From Armatimonadota bacterium (GTDB lineage: Bacteria; Armatimonadota; Armatimonadia; Armatimonadales; Armatimonadaceae): a DNA stretch of 55,455 nucleotides. The DNA lies in contig JAPLCP010000158.1 of NCBI GenBank assembly GCA_026392155.1, positions 1 to 55,455 on the forward strand. Reading direction: 5' to 3'. The number at the start of each line of letters is the position of its first letter. The stretch's first letter is position 1. Positions 26,285-35,451 of the stretch are shown piece by piece. Below the pieces are notes generated by a model, which did no database searches, was not told the origin of the DNA, and saw nothing but the letters and a program-made list of their open reading frames with translations. Both the position numbers and the translations under genes were made by a program.

Positions 26285-28116
26285 CCGTGCTCACCGCCTG
26301 CGATCAGCTTGCGACCATCAGGGGTGATGGTAAGCGAGGTGATCTCGCCAAAGGGAAAGGGAAGCTCAGCGACGACCTGGCGCTGCGCCACATTGTAGAG
26401 ACAGACCTTCCCCTTCACTCCCAGAGCCACGTGTTTTCCATCCGGGAGGGCAACGAGCGCCGTGAGGATACCTGGGCTTGCCAGTAGCTCACTCTGTCCC
26501 GTCATCAGATCGTAGAGAGCGAGGCCCTCGTAGCAAAAATCAGCAAACACAAACTGTGTTGTGCCGGGCAAGAACGCCACAAAGACCGGACTGCCTCCCA
26601 GCTCAGCGACAGCAAAGAAGTGCTTCCCACTCTCCACATCCACCAGGTCAACCCGCAGATCGGACATACGGCGAACCGCCAGGAGCGGCGTTCCTGGCCA
26701 CCAGTCTATGGCGACAATATCGTTGTCGTCGTCCAATGGGCTAGCGACCTGGCTCTCTTTGGCGCTGAAGAGCGAGACCTCCAGGACTTTCTCGCCTGTT
26801 GCCAAGTTCCAGAGGCGCACCGCCTGGTCGTTGCCTCCCCCCGCCAAAAAGTTGCCATCTGGCGAGAGCGCCAGCACGGGCTGCCAGACCTTCTCGGGGA
26901 GCTCCAGCGCGTAGTCACGCGCCGCAAGAGGCTCGCCCGTTGCTTTCCAGGTCTGAACCGTGACCCGATCTTGCTGGTTCTCCACCACGACGTTAGGGTC
27001 CGTCCGCCGTATACCAACCACCCGCCCCGCCTGAGCACCGTAGACCAGCGACTCCAAGCCCACAGCCTCGTCGCTCCAGACCAGCTCCGCCCCAAGATCC
27101 AGTGCCAGAAGCCGTAGTTCCGGGTCGCTGCTACAGCACAAGACGCACTCATCGTTGAGTGGGAGCAGCTGAACAATACCGCTCTGGTGTCCTCCCGATC
27201 TAGCGGAAATACCCACGTCCCAGCTGGGGAGATCCCAGAAGCGCAGCCGTCCGTCGGTGCCGCCCACGATTAACTGATCGCCTGCGGGAGAGAGTGCCAA
27301 GCACGTGCTCTCAGGAGCGACGATCACCTGCTCCACTTCGCCTGTGGCCAGGTGATGAACCTCCAGGTTTTCGTCACCGGCCACGACAAGCTGCGCCCCC
27401 TCCGACGTGAAGGCCCAAGCCATTGCCCACTCTCCCGCGACGGAAATCTCTTGCACGGCTGCGCCATCGCGGGTCTGCCAGATGCGAACCGTGTTGTGCC
27501 CCGCAACCCGAGAGGCGAAGCGCTCCCGATCTGCGGAGAGAACAAACTCATGTGCCATATCTGCTTCCGCAGGAACCGTCCAGAGCGCCTTCCCTGTCGC
27601 GATCTCCCAGAGTACAAACTGCACAAAACCGCGCTCTTTTACAGCCTCCGCGCAGAGGAGGCGCTCATCGTCCAAAAAGGCAACCCGCACCGACCAGACG
27701 CTCGCCGAGGAGACAGGGATGCGCTGGAGGAGCTTGCCGGTCTGCCACTCGCCGACGAAGACATCGCTGCCTGCCGCTAGTGCCATGAGCTGGCCCGAGG
27801 GCGAGAGGGCAAAGTGTTGCAGCCCTTCCACGGGGCCGATCTTACGGACGCTCTGGCCACTTTTCAGCGCGATTACCTCGATGTGGTCGTCCTGCTGCCA
27901 GAAAAGCGACTGGCTGTCGTGGGAGAAACCAAGATGTTTGCCTCCCGTAAGCGCAAAGTGTTTTCGAGCCTCCGCACGCTCCCAGACAGTCCCCTGCCCG
28001 TCGCGTAAGAGACACGACAGCCAGCGGTTATCGGGGGAGCAAACCACCTCCGCGATCGCTGTCGGGTGCGCCCACTTGTCGGGGCTAAGCTGATGGAGAA
28101 CAATCCAGTCCGTCAT
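26257..28116 (-). CDS. WD40-repeat beta-propeller protein
   Basis: The 619-residue cytoplasmic protein has no signal peptide and many WD40-type blades. Recurring phrases include LALSPDGNFLAGGGNDQAVR, LTITPDGRKLIAGG, LSPAGDQLIVGGTDGRLRFW and FSHDSQSLFW. The number and spacing suggest about 12-14 repeats, that is two propellers. Such proteins are usually scaffolds. No kinase or caspase domain is fused to it. The start ATG is 8 nt after a TAAAAT box (28130-28125, minus strand). It is divergent from the xylulokinase gene. Confidence 0.85.
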   Translation of the reverse strand: MTDWIVLHQLSPDKWAHPTAIAEVVCSPDNRWLSCLLRDGQGTVWERAEARKHFALTGGKHLGFSHDSQSLFWQQDDHIEVIALKSGQSVRKIGPVEGLQHFALSPSGQLMALAAGSDVFVGEWQTGKLLQRIPVSSASVWSVRVAFLDDERLLCAEAVKERGFVQFVLWEIATGKALWTVPAEADMAHEFVLSADRERFASRVAGHNTVRIWQTRDGAAVQEISVAGEWAMAWAFTSEGAQLVVAGDENLEVHHLATGEVEQVIVAPESTCLALSPAGDQLIVGGTDGRLRFWDLPSWDVGISARSGGHQSGIVQLLPLNDECVLCCSSDPELRLLALDLGAELVWSDEAVGLESLVYGAQAGRVVGIRRTDPNVVVENQQDRVTVQTWKATGEPLAARDYALELPEKVWQPVLALSPDGNFLAGGGNDQAVRLWNLATGEKVLEVSLFSAKESQVASPLDDDNDIVAIDWWPGTPLLAVRRMSDLRVDLVDVESGKHFFAVAELGGSPVFVAFLPGTTQFVFADFCYEGLALYDLMTGQSELLASPGILTALVALPDGKHVALGVKGKVCLYNVAQRQVVAELPFPFGEITSLTITPDGRKLIAGGEHGQLMIWERR

Positions 28117-28177
28117 AGACTGCTATTTTACACCGGGAAGGATTTTTGTGTGCTCTTTGCGAATTACTAAAGGTAGT

Positions 28178-29683
28178 ATGGCTATTTTTCTTGGCATTGA
28201 CACCGGCACCAGCGGCACGAAAGCCGTCTTGATTGACCAGAGCGGCAAGCTGCTCGCCTCGGAGCTGATCGAGTACGCACTCTCGACCCCGCGCCCCCAG
28301 TGGGCGGAGCAGCACCCGGATACGGACTGGTGGCAGGCGGCGATTAAAGCCATTCAGGGCGTGCTAGCAAAAGCGGGTGTGAGCGGCTCTGATGTCGTAG
28401 GCGTGGGGCTGACGGGCCAGATGCATGGCTCGGTGTTTTTAGATAAAAGCCATCAGGTTCTTCGCCCCGCGCTGCTCTGGTGCGATGCTCGCACAGGAGC
28501 TGAGTGCGCGGAGATCACGGAGCTTCTCGGAGGCGCGCAGGGCTGCTACGATATTCTTGGTCAGCCGGTCTTTACCAGCTTCACGGCTCCGAAAGTGCTC
28601 TGGGTGCGCAAGAACGAGCCTGCGGTCTACGAAAAAATCGCGCAGATCTTGCTCCCTAAAGACTACATACGCTTCAAGCTCACCGGCGAGTTTGCCGCCG
28701 AAGTCAGCGATGCCTCGGGAACGTCGCTCTTTGATGTCCGTCAGCGCACGTGGTCAAAAGCGGCTTTGGACAAGCTAGGAATCCCCCGCGAGTGGCTTCC
28801 CCGTGTGGTGGAGTCGCCGGAGCAGACGGGGGTGATCTCTGCCGAAGCGGCGGCACTGACAGGGCTTAGGGCGGGGACGCCCGTGGTGGGCGGTGGCGGC
28901 GATCAGGCGGCAGGTGCGGTGGGCTGTGGCGTGGTGAGCACCGGGCAAGTGGTCTCGTCACTGGGCACGAGTGGCGTGGTCTTTGCCCACTCCGACACGG
29001 CGGCCATTGACCCCCAGATGCGTGTCCAGACCTTCTGCCACGCCGTTCCCGGAACGTGGGGGCAGATGGGCTGTGTGATCTCGGCAGGAGGCTCACTGCG
29101 CTGGTACCGCGACACCTTTGCGGAAGGCTTGGGCTACGATGCCATTACCAAAGGTGCGATGACAGCCCCTGCAGGCTGTGAGGGCTTGCTCTATCTTCCC
29201 TATCTTGCCGGAGAGCGCAACCCCTACTTCGACCCCGATGCCCGTGGCGTCTTCTTTGGCGCGACTTTGCGCAGTACAAAAGACTATTTTGCTCGTGCGG
29301 TTCTCGAAGGGGTCAGCTATGCGTTTAAAGACCTCTTCACGCTCTTTGCCGAGATGGGCGTCCCTGTTAGTGAGATTCGGGCCTCGGGTGGCGGCGCAAG
29401 ATCGCCCTTCTGGCTTCAGATGATGGCCGATGTGATCGAGAAGCAGCACGTCTTACTCAACATAGACGAAGGCCCGGCACTTGGGGCAGCGTTGCTGGCT
29501 GCTGTGGGTACAGGAGCCTATACCAGCGTCCCCGAGGCGTGCGCCGCTACCGTCTCCACTCGTCCTGGGGCGTTGCCCAATACCACGGCCTCGGCAGTCT
29601 ACAGCCGCTACTATCCCACCTACCGCGCCCTCTATCCGGCGCTCAAGTCGTCGTTTTCGGAGGTCGCTCGCCTCCCTGTCTAA
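28178..29683 (+). CDS. xylB: Xylulokinase (FGGY family)
   Basis: XylB phosphorylates D-xylulose to xylulose 5-phosphate. The 501-residue protein has the phosphate-binding loop DTGTSGTKAVLID, the substrate motif GQMHGSV, PKDYIRFKLTGEFAAEVSDA in the first domain, and GGGDQAAGAVGCGVV plus RASGGGARSPFW in the second. The start is ATG 28178: the likely -10 box TACTAA (28165-28170) ends 7 nt before it, and an upstream ATG at 28148 would precede the promoter. No xylose isomerase or transporter gene is adjacent. Confidence 0.93.
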   Translation: MAIFLGIDTGTSGTKAVLIDQSGKLLASELIEYALSTPRPQWAEQHPDTDWWQAAIKAIQGVLAKAGVSGSDVVGVGLTGQMHGSVFLDKSHQVLRPALLWCDARTGAECAEITELLGGAQGCYDILGQPVFTSFTAPKVLWVRKNEPAVYEKIAQILLPKDYIRFKLTGEFAAEVSDASGTSLFDVRQRTWSKAALDKLGIPREWLPRVVESPEQTGVISAEAAALTGLRAGTPVVGGGGDQAAGAVGCGVVSTGQVVSSLGTSGVVFAHSDTAAIDPQMRVQTFCHAVPGTWGQMGCVISAGGSLRWYRDTFAEGLGYDAITKGAMTAPAGCEGLLYLPYLAGERNPYFDPDARGVFFGATLRSTKDYFARAVLEGVSYAFKDLFTLFAEMGVPVSEIRASGGGARSPFWLQMMADVIEKQHVLLNIDEGPALGAALLAAVGTGAYTSVPEACAATVSTRPGALPNTTASAVYSRYYPTYRALYPALKSSFSEVARLPV

Positions 29684-29979
29684 TCTCTCCTAAGGAGTCA
29701 TCCCGTGATGCCCGTGTCCGCGACGTGACCGAGCGTTTGCGGCCCACGATGCCACGGCGTACTTTATGCCACGGCGTACTTTTTTATCTCAGGTGAGACG
29801 GAGATCTCACTCTGGAGGTCGAGCAGGCGACGCGCTATACGATTACCCTCCCCAACCAAGCCCCGGAGCTGGTACATCAAGCGCTGGGAGCGCTTCACGG
29901 CGGAAGGCTTTGAGAACGATAAACGCGTGGATTTCATTCAAAAAGAAAAAAATAAGAAGAAATAGCCGATAAGAATACT
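29684..29979. other. Gene-poor interval with tandem duplication and gene debris
   Basis: A perfect 17-bp tandem duplication (29749-29765 and 29766-29782, ATGCCACGGCGTACTTT) is followed by coding-like fragments in two different frames. One reads EVEQATRYTITLPNQAPELV and stops at 29913. Another ends WERFTAEGFENDKRV then a Lys-rich tail and stop at 29964. Neither has a credible start. This looks like the frameshifted end of a lost gene. Confidence 0.4.
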
Positions 29980-30453
29980 ATGCAAAAAACATTACTTGCT
30001 CTTGTCGCCTTTGCGGCACTCACGCCATCGGTACTGGCTCAGGATGCACAGAAAGCCATCCAGGCACAGTACGACAAGCGCTCTGCAGCAGCCCTCAAAA
30101 AAGACGTGGCGGCGGCTCTGGCGATCAACACCCCGGAGTTTGTCAGCGTCACCATGAAAGGCAAGAAGCAGACACTCGCGCAGATCAAGCCCTTGCTCGT
30201 GCAGGTCTTTGCCAAGTCCAAGTCCTACACTGTCACGAGTAAGATCACCCGCTGTAAGGTCACCGGGGACACGGCCACCGCGACGGTCGCTGATAGCGTC
30301 AAGATCCTCTTACTCACCAGCACAATCCCTCAGGAGATTGAGACGACGTGTGAGGATAGCTGGGTCAAGAAAAACAACCAGTGGCTCCGCACCCAGACCA
30401 AGCGCCTCTCGGAGAAGCTTAAACAGACGAAGCCTGTTAAGTCGGCAAAGTAA
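29980..30453 (+). CDS. Secreted NTF2/SnoaL-like (DUF4440-type) protein
   Basis: The 157-residue protein starts with a signal peptide (MQKTLLALVAFAALTPSVLA|QD). A helix (AIQAQYDKRSAAALKKDV) and beta strands follow in the order of NTF2-like domains (INTPEFVSVTMKGKK, SYTVTSKITRCKVTGDTATA, DSWVKKNNQWLRTQTKRL). These small cone-fold proteins bind ligands or are scaffolds; no catalytic residues can be assigned. The Lys-rich tail is short. It is convergent with the DUF1501 gene. Confidence 0.75.
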   Translation: MQKTLLALVAFAALTPSVLAQDAQKAIQAQYDKRSAAALKKDVAAALAINTPEFVSVTMKGKKQTLAQIKPLLVQVFAKSKSYTVTSKITRCKVTGDTATATVADSVKILLLTSTIPQEIETTCEDSWVKKNNQWLRTQTKRLSEKLKQTKPVKSAK

Positions 30454-30460
30454 GTCCTCC

Positions 30461-31855
30461 TCAGGCGAGGATCTTCTTCACCACTTCCCCATGCACATCG
30501 GTGAGGCGAAAGTCGCGGCCTGAGTAACGGTACGTGAGTTTTTCGTGGTCGAGGCCGAGGCAGTGTAGGATCGTGGCCTGGAGGTCATGCACATGGACCT
30601 TGTTCTCCGCGACGTGAAAGCCTAAATCATCGGTCGCACCATACGTCAAGCCGCCCTTGATGCCGCCGCCCGCCAGCCACATTGTGTAGGCTTGCGGGTG
30701 GTGGTCGCGGCCTTGCGAGCGGCCCAGCGCGGGGTTGTTCTCCACCATGGGCGTGCGCCCAAACTCACCCCCCCAGACCACCAGAGTCTCGTCGAGTAAG
30801 CCGCGCTGCTTTAAATCTTTGACCAGCGCCGCCGATGCCTGATCGGTCTCACGGCACTTATTTCGGCTCGTCCCCGCCACGTCGGAGTGGGCATCCCAGC
30901 CCTCGTGGTAGATATTGACAAAGCGCACGCCACGCTCGATCATCCGCCGCGCCAGCAGACAAGCACGGGCGAAGCTGGGCTTGTCGGGGTCGCAGCCATA
31001 CATTGCCAGAGTTTCTTTGCTCTCGGATTTTAAGTCCATCAGCTCCGGGGCTGAGGTCTGGAGCTGGAAAGCAAGCTCATAGCTGGCAATGCGCGAGGCG
31101 ATCTCTGGGTCGGAGTCACGTCGGTTTAAGTTTCCCACTAAGTCCAGCGTCTCGCGCTGTAGCTTGGCGTCTACACCCGCCGGGTTGCTGACATCTAAAA
31201 TCGGGTCGCCGGAGTTACGCAGGCGCACGCCCGAGTATTTCGTCGGGAGAAAGCCGCTCGACCAGTTAGCCGCGCCGCCCGAGATTCCCGCTCCCGTGCT
31301 CATCACCACAAAGTCCGGTAGGTTCTTTGCCCCCGTTCCCAGTCCATAGACCACCCACGAGCCCAGCGCGGGCCGCCCTGGCTGGCCGTTTCCGGTGTTC
31401 CAGAAGATCTGCGCGGGGGCATGGTTGAACTGATCGGTGCTCACCGACTGTACCAAGCAAATATCATCGGCGATGCTTCCGAGATGCGGTAGGAGCTCCG
31501 AGAGCTCCATCTGGCACTGTCCGTGCTTTGCGAACTTGAAGCGCGGTCCCAGCACGGCGGCATCGGCGCGAATAAAGGCGTAGCGCTGGTCTTTGTACAC
31601 GGAGGGCGGCAGGGGCTTGCCCTCTAGTTTGACCAGCTCGGGTTTGTAGGTAAAGAGATCGAGCTGCGAGGGAGCACCCGCCATGAAGAGATGGATGACA
31701 TGCTTGGCTTTCGGGCGAGCCAGCCCCCTAGCCCCCGCCGAGCGGGGGAACTCGCTCGTTAGTAGCCCCGCCAGGGCGAGCTTGCCCACCCCAACACCGC
31801 ACTCCTCGAAGAAGTGCCGCCGTGTGAGGCTTAAGTTCCGATTTCGTTCGTTCAT
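30461..31855 (-). CDS. DUF1501 protein, Tat-exported, with in-frame palindrome insert
   Basis: The 464-residue protein begins with a twin-arginine leader (SLTRRHFFEECGVGVGKLAL). It then has the DUF1501 pattern: HVIHLFMAGAPSQLDLF, RFVNIYHEGWDAHSD and VVWGGEFGRTPM. DUF1501 proteins (alkaline-phosphatase-like fold) are the usual partner of the DUF1549/1553 cytochrome-like protein encoded upstream in the same operon (ATGA overlap at 31852-31855). Such pairs are abundant in Planctomycetes, Verrucomicrobia and Armatimonadota and are thought to act on polysaccharide-rich material. The segment around FPRSAGARGLARPK is encoded by a copy of the CCCCCTAGCCCCCG palindrome (31724-31752) inserted just after the leader peptide. 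Confidence 0.93.
   Translation of the reverse strand: MNERNRNLSLTRRHFFEECGVGVGKLALAGLLTSEFPRSAGARGLARPKAKHVIHLFMAGAPSQLDLFTYKPELVKLEGKPLPPSVYKDQRYAFIRADAAVLGPRFKFAKHGQCQMELSELLPHLGSIADDICLVQSVSTDQFNHAPAQIFWNTGNGQPGRPALGSWVVYGLGTGAKNLPDFVVMSTGAGISGGAANWSSGFLPTKYSGVRLRNSGDPILDVSNPAGVDAKLQRETLDLVGNLNRRDSDPEIASRIASYELAFQLQTSAPELMDLKSESKETLAMYGCDPDKPSFARACLLARRMIERGVRFVNIYHEGWDAHSDVAGTSRNKCRETDQASAALVKDLKQRGLLDETLVVWGGEFGRTPMVENNPALGRSQGRDHHPQAYTMWLAGGGIKGGLTYGATDDLGFHVAENKVHVHDLQATILHCLGLDHEKLTYRYSGRDFRLTDVHGEVVKKILA
31724..31752. repeat. Palindrome family copy, in frame inside the DUF1501 gene
   Basis: CCCCCTAGCCCCCGC (to 31738), a CGA loop and GCGGGGG (31742-31748) form a 7-bp hairpin preceded by the family CTAG core. 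On the coding strand it is read in frame and lies in the region between the Tat signal and the folded domain. Confidence 0.75.
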
Positions 31856-34800
31856 CTTTTTACAATCGCCTCGTCGAGGTTCAGAATCGCGCGGGCAAGG
31901 GCAGTCCAGGCGGCTTGCTCGGGCGTTGCGGTATCACTGCCGCAGAGGGCTTTGGGGTTGAGCTCACCGGCGGCGAACCGTGCTTGTTGTTTTTCGTAAA
32001 ATCCCTCTAGTGCCGCAAGCTCGTCCCAGTCCGGTGGGCGGGTGACGACTCGGCGGAAGAGGCGTGAGAGGCGTGTGGCACTCAGGCCCGGCTCTTGATT
32101 GATTTGTTTGCCCAGTGCCTGCGCCGCCTCCATAAAGACCGTGTCGTTGAGAAGCGCGAGGGCTTGCAGGGGCGTGTTGCTCATCTCACGGCGGGGGCAA
32201 GTGGCCTCGCCGCTGGGGGCATCGAAGGTCTGAGAGAGGGCGTAGGGAGCCGTGCGCTTGGCAAAAGTATAGAGGCCCCGCCGGTAGCGGTCTTCTCCTG
32301 TGCTGACATTCCAAGCCAAGGCTCCGTAGGCTCCCTCGGTGGTGACACTGGGCGGCTGCGGCGGGAAGACGCTAGGGCCACCTATCTTGGAGGAGAGCAG
32401 GCCACTGGCGGTGAGCGCATGATCGCGCGCCTGCTCAGCATCGAGGCGCACGCGGGGGCCACGTGAGAGCAGCTTGTTCTCCGGGTCTTTCGCGAGTGCT
32501 TGGGGCGTGATTTTTGATGACTGCCGGTAGGTCGCTGCCATCACGATGCGCTTGTGGAGCTTCTTCTGGCTCCAGCCACTTTGTATAAACTCCACCGCGA
32601 GGTTATCCAGTAGCTCGGGATGGGTGGGAGGCGTGCCTTGATAGCCAAAGTCCTCGGTGGTCTTGACGATCCCCTTGCCAAAGAACGCCGCCCAGGCCCG
32701 GTTGACAATCACCCGCGCCGTGAGCGGGTTCTGGGAACTCACCAGCCAGCGGGCAAAGGCCAACCGATCCCCTCCTCCCCTTCCCTTCTCCCAAGCTTGG
32801 GAGGAGGGACTGAGGGAGGAGGGGATTCCCACGGTTACTCTCTCGGTGGGCTGGAGGAACTCGCCGCGGTTGTGGATGAACGTGGCGCGGGGGTTCTCCT
32901 TGGGGCGCTCGATAAAGACAAGAGTCGTCGGGGGTTGCGGGAGGGATCTACGGAGGGCCTCCAGCTCAGTGCGGGCACTGGCGAGCTCGGGGGCGACGCG
33001 GACAAACTGAGTACGGAGCGCCGCCTCGTCGTTGCGTGCCAGCGCGTCTTCCAGCGTGGGAAGCAGTGCAAGAAAAGCTCCCCCACCGCCGAAGGCGGAT
33101 TGGAGTCCCGCTTCGCGGGTGGGGGCGGGGGGGGCATCCGTGGTTACCGAGAGGCGGAACTTGCCCAGTCCGGCAGTGTAGTACTGCTCAAAGACCATCG
33201 AGAGTGCGAGTGCGTTTGTTTCGAGCGGCTTGTCGAATGCAAAGACGGCCACGCTGGGCTTGCCTTGGGAGCCATTGATACTCCAGCCCGTCTGCGGGTT
33301 GGTATCGAGCGCATTTTGTGCATTGCCGACATTGGAGACTCCTTTAACGAGCTTTCCCGCACTAGTGGTCAGAGTGCTCAGATGGAAGTCCCCGTGCGGG
33401 CCTTCGTAGGCAACACGCCCAGGTCCATGATTCGGCAGACGGTCGTCGGGGAGGGCTTCGAGGCGCACCGCAGTAACTCCCTGAGGCAGGTTAGCCAAAG
33501 AAACCTCGTAGACATCGCGCTTGGTGCCATCGCCGCTCACATAGACAACGCCATCGGGCTGGATCGTGAGCAGCGGCAGGTTTGAGCTTGCCTTGATGGG
33601 CTTGACCACCGCCCAGCGCACGGCGGCGGCTTGCTGCGCGGTCTTCCAGGTCACAAAGGCGCGCTCAAAGGCCTCTTTCCGGCGCGACTCGATGGGTCGT
33701 GGATCTGAGTCGGTGCCAGCGGTACCCAGGCTCAGGCGGAACTTCCCCAGCGTGTGCTGGCCGCCATAGTCCTGCTTGAGGGTGACCGTCCACTTCTTCG
33801 CCGCGAGTGGCTTGGCTAGATGAAACGTCGCGGTCCGGTTCACATTCCAGTTGCCCTCGGCATGGATCGCCCAGCCGGTATTGGGCTTGCCATCGAGTGC
33901 CGCCTGCGCCGAGAAGCCCTCTTGTGCGAAGTCGTGCTCGCCGCGTACTAGCTTTACCGGCTTGCCATCTGCCTTGACCTCGAACTCGGTGAGCACAAAG
34001 TTCCCATGCGCCGTGCGTCCCGGCCCCGTTGCCCCAAGTGTCGGATCGGTGAGGGCTTCCAGGCGAAGTGCAGAGACAGGCTCGGCACTACCCACCAGAG
34101 TAAGCGTGTAGGTATCCTTGTCCGGGTTGGTGCCCGAGATAAAGACCGCGCCATCGGGTCGGACTTCCGCCTTGGCCCCCGAGGTAACTTTGGCATCCTC
34201 CATAGGCGTCTTCTCCCAGCGAAGCGGCACAGCAATCGGCCATTTTTCGGCGAGCGTGGCCTCACGCTCCGTGATCGTCTTCTCAACCTCGGCACGTTTT
34301 TTGGCCAGCTCAGGCGTCACCACATCCAGCTCAGGCTCCTCGGTGTTGTCTAAGAACGCCATGAGCTGGTAGTACTCTTTGTGGGTGATAGGGTCGTACT
34401 TGTGGGTGTGGCACTGCGCACACTGGATCGTCAGCCCCAGCCAAGTTGCCCCCGTTGTGCCCATGCGGTCCACCATGGCGTAGTAGCGGTACTCTAGCGG
34501 GTCAATGCCCCCCTCTTCGTTGAGCATCGTGTTGCGGTGAAAGCCCGTCGCGATCTTGTCGTCAAGCGTCGCATTGGGCAGTAAGTCCCCCGCGAGCTGC
34601 TTGATCGTGAACTGATCAAAAGGCATGTCGTCGTTGAGAGCTTTTATCACCCAGTCCCGCCACGGCCAGACCGTCCGCGGCTTGTCTTTTTCGTAGCCAT
34701 TCGTGTCGGCATAGCGCGCCAGATCCAGCCACTTACGCGCCCAGCGCTCACCATAGCGCGGGCTTGCCAGCAATCTGTCCACCAATTTTTCGTAGGCATC

Positions 34801-35367
34801 GGGCCGCGTGTCTTTAACAAAGGCCTCAGTCTCTTCTAGCGTCGGTGGCAGCCCAATTAGATCCAAGCTCACCCGACGGATCAGTGTGTACTTATCGGCT
34901 TCCGGCTGGAGCGCCAGCCCTAGCGGCTTGAGGCGAGCAGAAACGAGTGTGTCAATAGTATTCCCCCCCCTGCCCCCGCCCGGCGGGGGGGTTAGGGGGG
35001 GCACGAACGCCCAGTGCTTCTCGTACTTAGCACCGCTGGCCACCCAGCGCTGAAGAATGCTCTTTTGCGTGGCACTCAGCGGCTTGTTGGTGTGCGCGGG
35101 TGGCATCTGAAGCGCATTGCCGCTGGGTTTGGCAATCCGAGCCAGCATCTCTTTGAGCTTCGCAGTGCCCGGCGACTGATCCAGCCGCAAGCCTGCCTCG
35201 CGCTTTTTATCGTCGGGGCCGTGACACTTGAGGCAGTGATCGGCCAAGATCGGCCGCACCTCGCGGTTGAAGTCGGGTGCCGCCATCAGCTTAGGCTTGG
35301 TCTGTGCCAGCGCCGCTGCGGCGACAAGTCCGGTCAGGGCGAGGATTCCCGCCAGCTTTCGTTTCAT
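31852..35367 (-). CDS. DUF1549/DUF1553 (PSD1-type) c-type cytochrome-like protein
   Basis: The 1171-residue secreted protein has a signal peptide (MKRKLAGILALTGLVAAAAL) and a cytochrome c-like heme motif CLKCHG (C-x2-C-H) near residue 45. A DUF1549 domain follows (RRVSLDLIGLPPTLEE, ARYADTNGYEKDKPR, DQFTIKQLAGDLLPNATLDD). Two beta-rich segments come next (LRLEALTDPTLGATGPGRTA; LRLEALPDDRLPNHGPGRVA). A DUF1553 domain ends it (NPLTARVIVNRAWAAFFGKG, GEATCPRREMSNTPLQALAL). It is translationally coupled to the DUF1501 gene downstream. Three palindromic repeats (32767-32826, 33080-33125, 34963-35001) are translated in frame as low-complexity linkers. Confidence 0.93.
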   Translation of the reverse strand: MKRKLAGILALTGLVAAAALAQTKPKLMAAPDFNREVRPILADHCLKCHGPDDKKREAGLRLDQSPGTAKLKEMLARIAKPSGNALQMPPAHTNKPLSATQKSILQRWVASGAKYEKHWAFVPPLTPPPGGGRGGNTIDTLVSARLKPLGLALQPEADKYTLIRRVSLDLIGLPPTLEETEAFVKDTRPDAYEKLVDRLLASPRYGERWARKWLDLARYADTNGYEKDKPRTVWPWRDWVIKALNDDMPFDQFTIKQLAGDLLPNATLDDKIATGFHRNTMLNEEGGIDPLEYRYYAMVDRMGTTGATWLGLTIQCAQCHTHKYDPITHKEYYQLMAFLDNTEEPELDVVTPELAKKRAEVEKTITEREATLAEKWPIAVPLRWEKTPMEDAKVTSGAKAEVRPDGAVFISGTNPDKDTYTLTLVGSAEPVSALRLEALTDPTLGATGPGRTAHGNFVLTEFEVKADGKPVKLVRGEHDFAQEGFSAQAALDGKPNTGWAIHAEGNWNVNRTATFHLAKPLAAKKWTVTLKQDYGGQHTLGKFRLSLGTAGTDSDPRPIESRRKEAFERAFVTWKTAQQAAAVRWAVVKPIKASSNLPLLTIQPDGVVYVSGDGTKRDVYEVSLANLPQGVTAVRLEALPDDRLPNHGPGRVAYEGPHGDFHLSTLTTSAGKLVKGVSNVGNAQNALDTNPQTGWSINGSQGKPSVAVFAFDKPLETNALALSMVFEQYYTAGLGKFRLSVTTDAPPAPTREAGLQSAFGGGGAFLALLPTLEDALARNDEAALRTQFVRVAPELASARTELEALRRSLPQPPTTLVFIERPKENPRATFIHNRGEFLQPTERVTVGIPSSLSPSSQAWEKGRGGGDRLAFARWLVSSQNPLTARVIVNRAWAAFFGKGIVKTTEDFGYQGTPPTHPELLDNLAVEFIQSGWSQKKLHKRIVMAATYRQSSKITPQALAKDPENKLLSRGPRVRLDAEQARDHALTASGLLSSKIGGPSVFPPQPPSVTTEGAYGALAWNVSTGEDRYRRGLYTFAKRTAPYALSQTFDAPSGEATCPRREMSNTPLQALALLNDTVFMEAAQALGKQINQEPGLSATRLSRLFRRVVTRPPDWDELAALEGFYEKQQARFAAGELNPKALCGSDTATPEQAAWTALARAILNLDEAIVKR
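32767..32826. repeat. Palindrome family copy, in frame inside the DUF1549/1553 gene
   Basis: ATCCCCTCCTCCC (32767-32779) is perfectly complementary to 32814-32826, and the centre (32788-32803) is itself a 16-bp perfect palindrome around AAGCTT. It encodes IPSSLSPSSQAWEKGRGGGD just before the conserved DUF1553 segment LAFARWLVSSQNPLTARV. Confidence 0.85.
33080..33125. repeat. Two-hairpin palindrome, in frame inside the DUF1549/1553 gene
   Basis: An outer stem CCCCCA/TGGGGG (33080-33085, 33120-33125) encloses two hairpins, CCGCC-GAA-GGCGG (33086-33098) and CCCGC-TTC-GCGGG (33107-33119), joined by ATTGGAGT. It is translated as APTREAGLQSAFGGGG. The layout matches the intergenic copy at 48695-48733. 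Confidence 0.8.
34963..35001. repeat. Palindrome family copy, in frame near the N-terminus of the DUF1549/1553 gene
   Basis: A C7 tract, TGCCCCCGCC and CGGCGGGGG, then GTTAGGGGGGG, form a nearly continuous inverted repeat. It is read in frame as LTPPPGGGRGGNT between the cytochrome-like segment and the DUF1549 domain. Confidence 0.8.
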
Positions 35368-35396
35368 CTTGACTGTAGGGGTTCGACAACAAAAGC

Positions 35397-35434
35397 AAAA
35401 AGCCCTCTCGCAAAAATCGCGAGAGGGCTTTTTA
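35397..35434 (-). terminator. Bidirectional-looking terminator after the DUF255 gene
   Basis: AGCCCTCTCGC (35401-35411) pairs perfectly with GCGAGAGGGCT (35419-35429) around a 7-nt loop. Flanking A- and T-tracts give a T-run on both strands. On the minus strand it ends the gene at 35452-37290. Confidence 0.9.
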
Positions 35435-35451
35435 TTTTGGGGACGCGTCGG

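Noticed and set aside
29766-29972. Small ORF between xylB and the NTF2-like gene
   Set aside because: It begins inside the 17-bp duplication, has no Shine-Dalgarno or leaderless box at its start, and its composition changes abruptly. Treated as debris.
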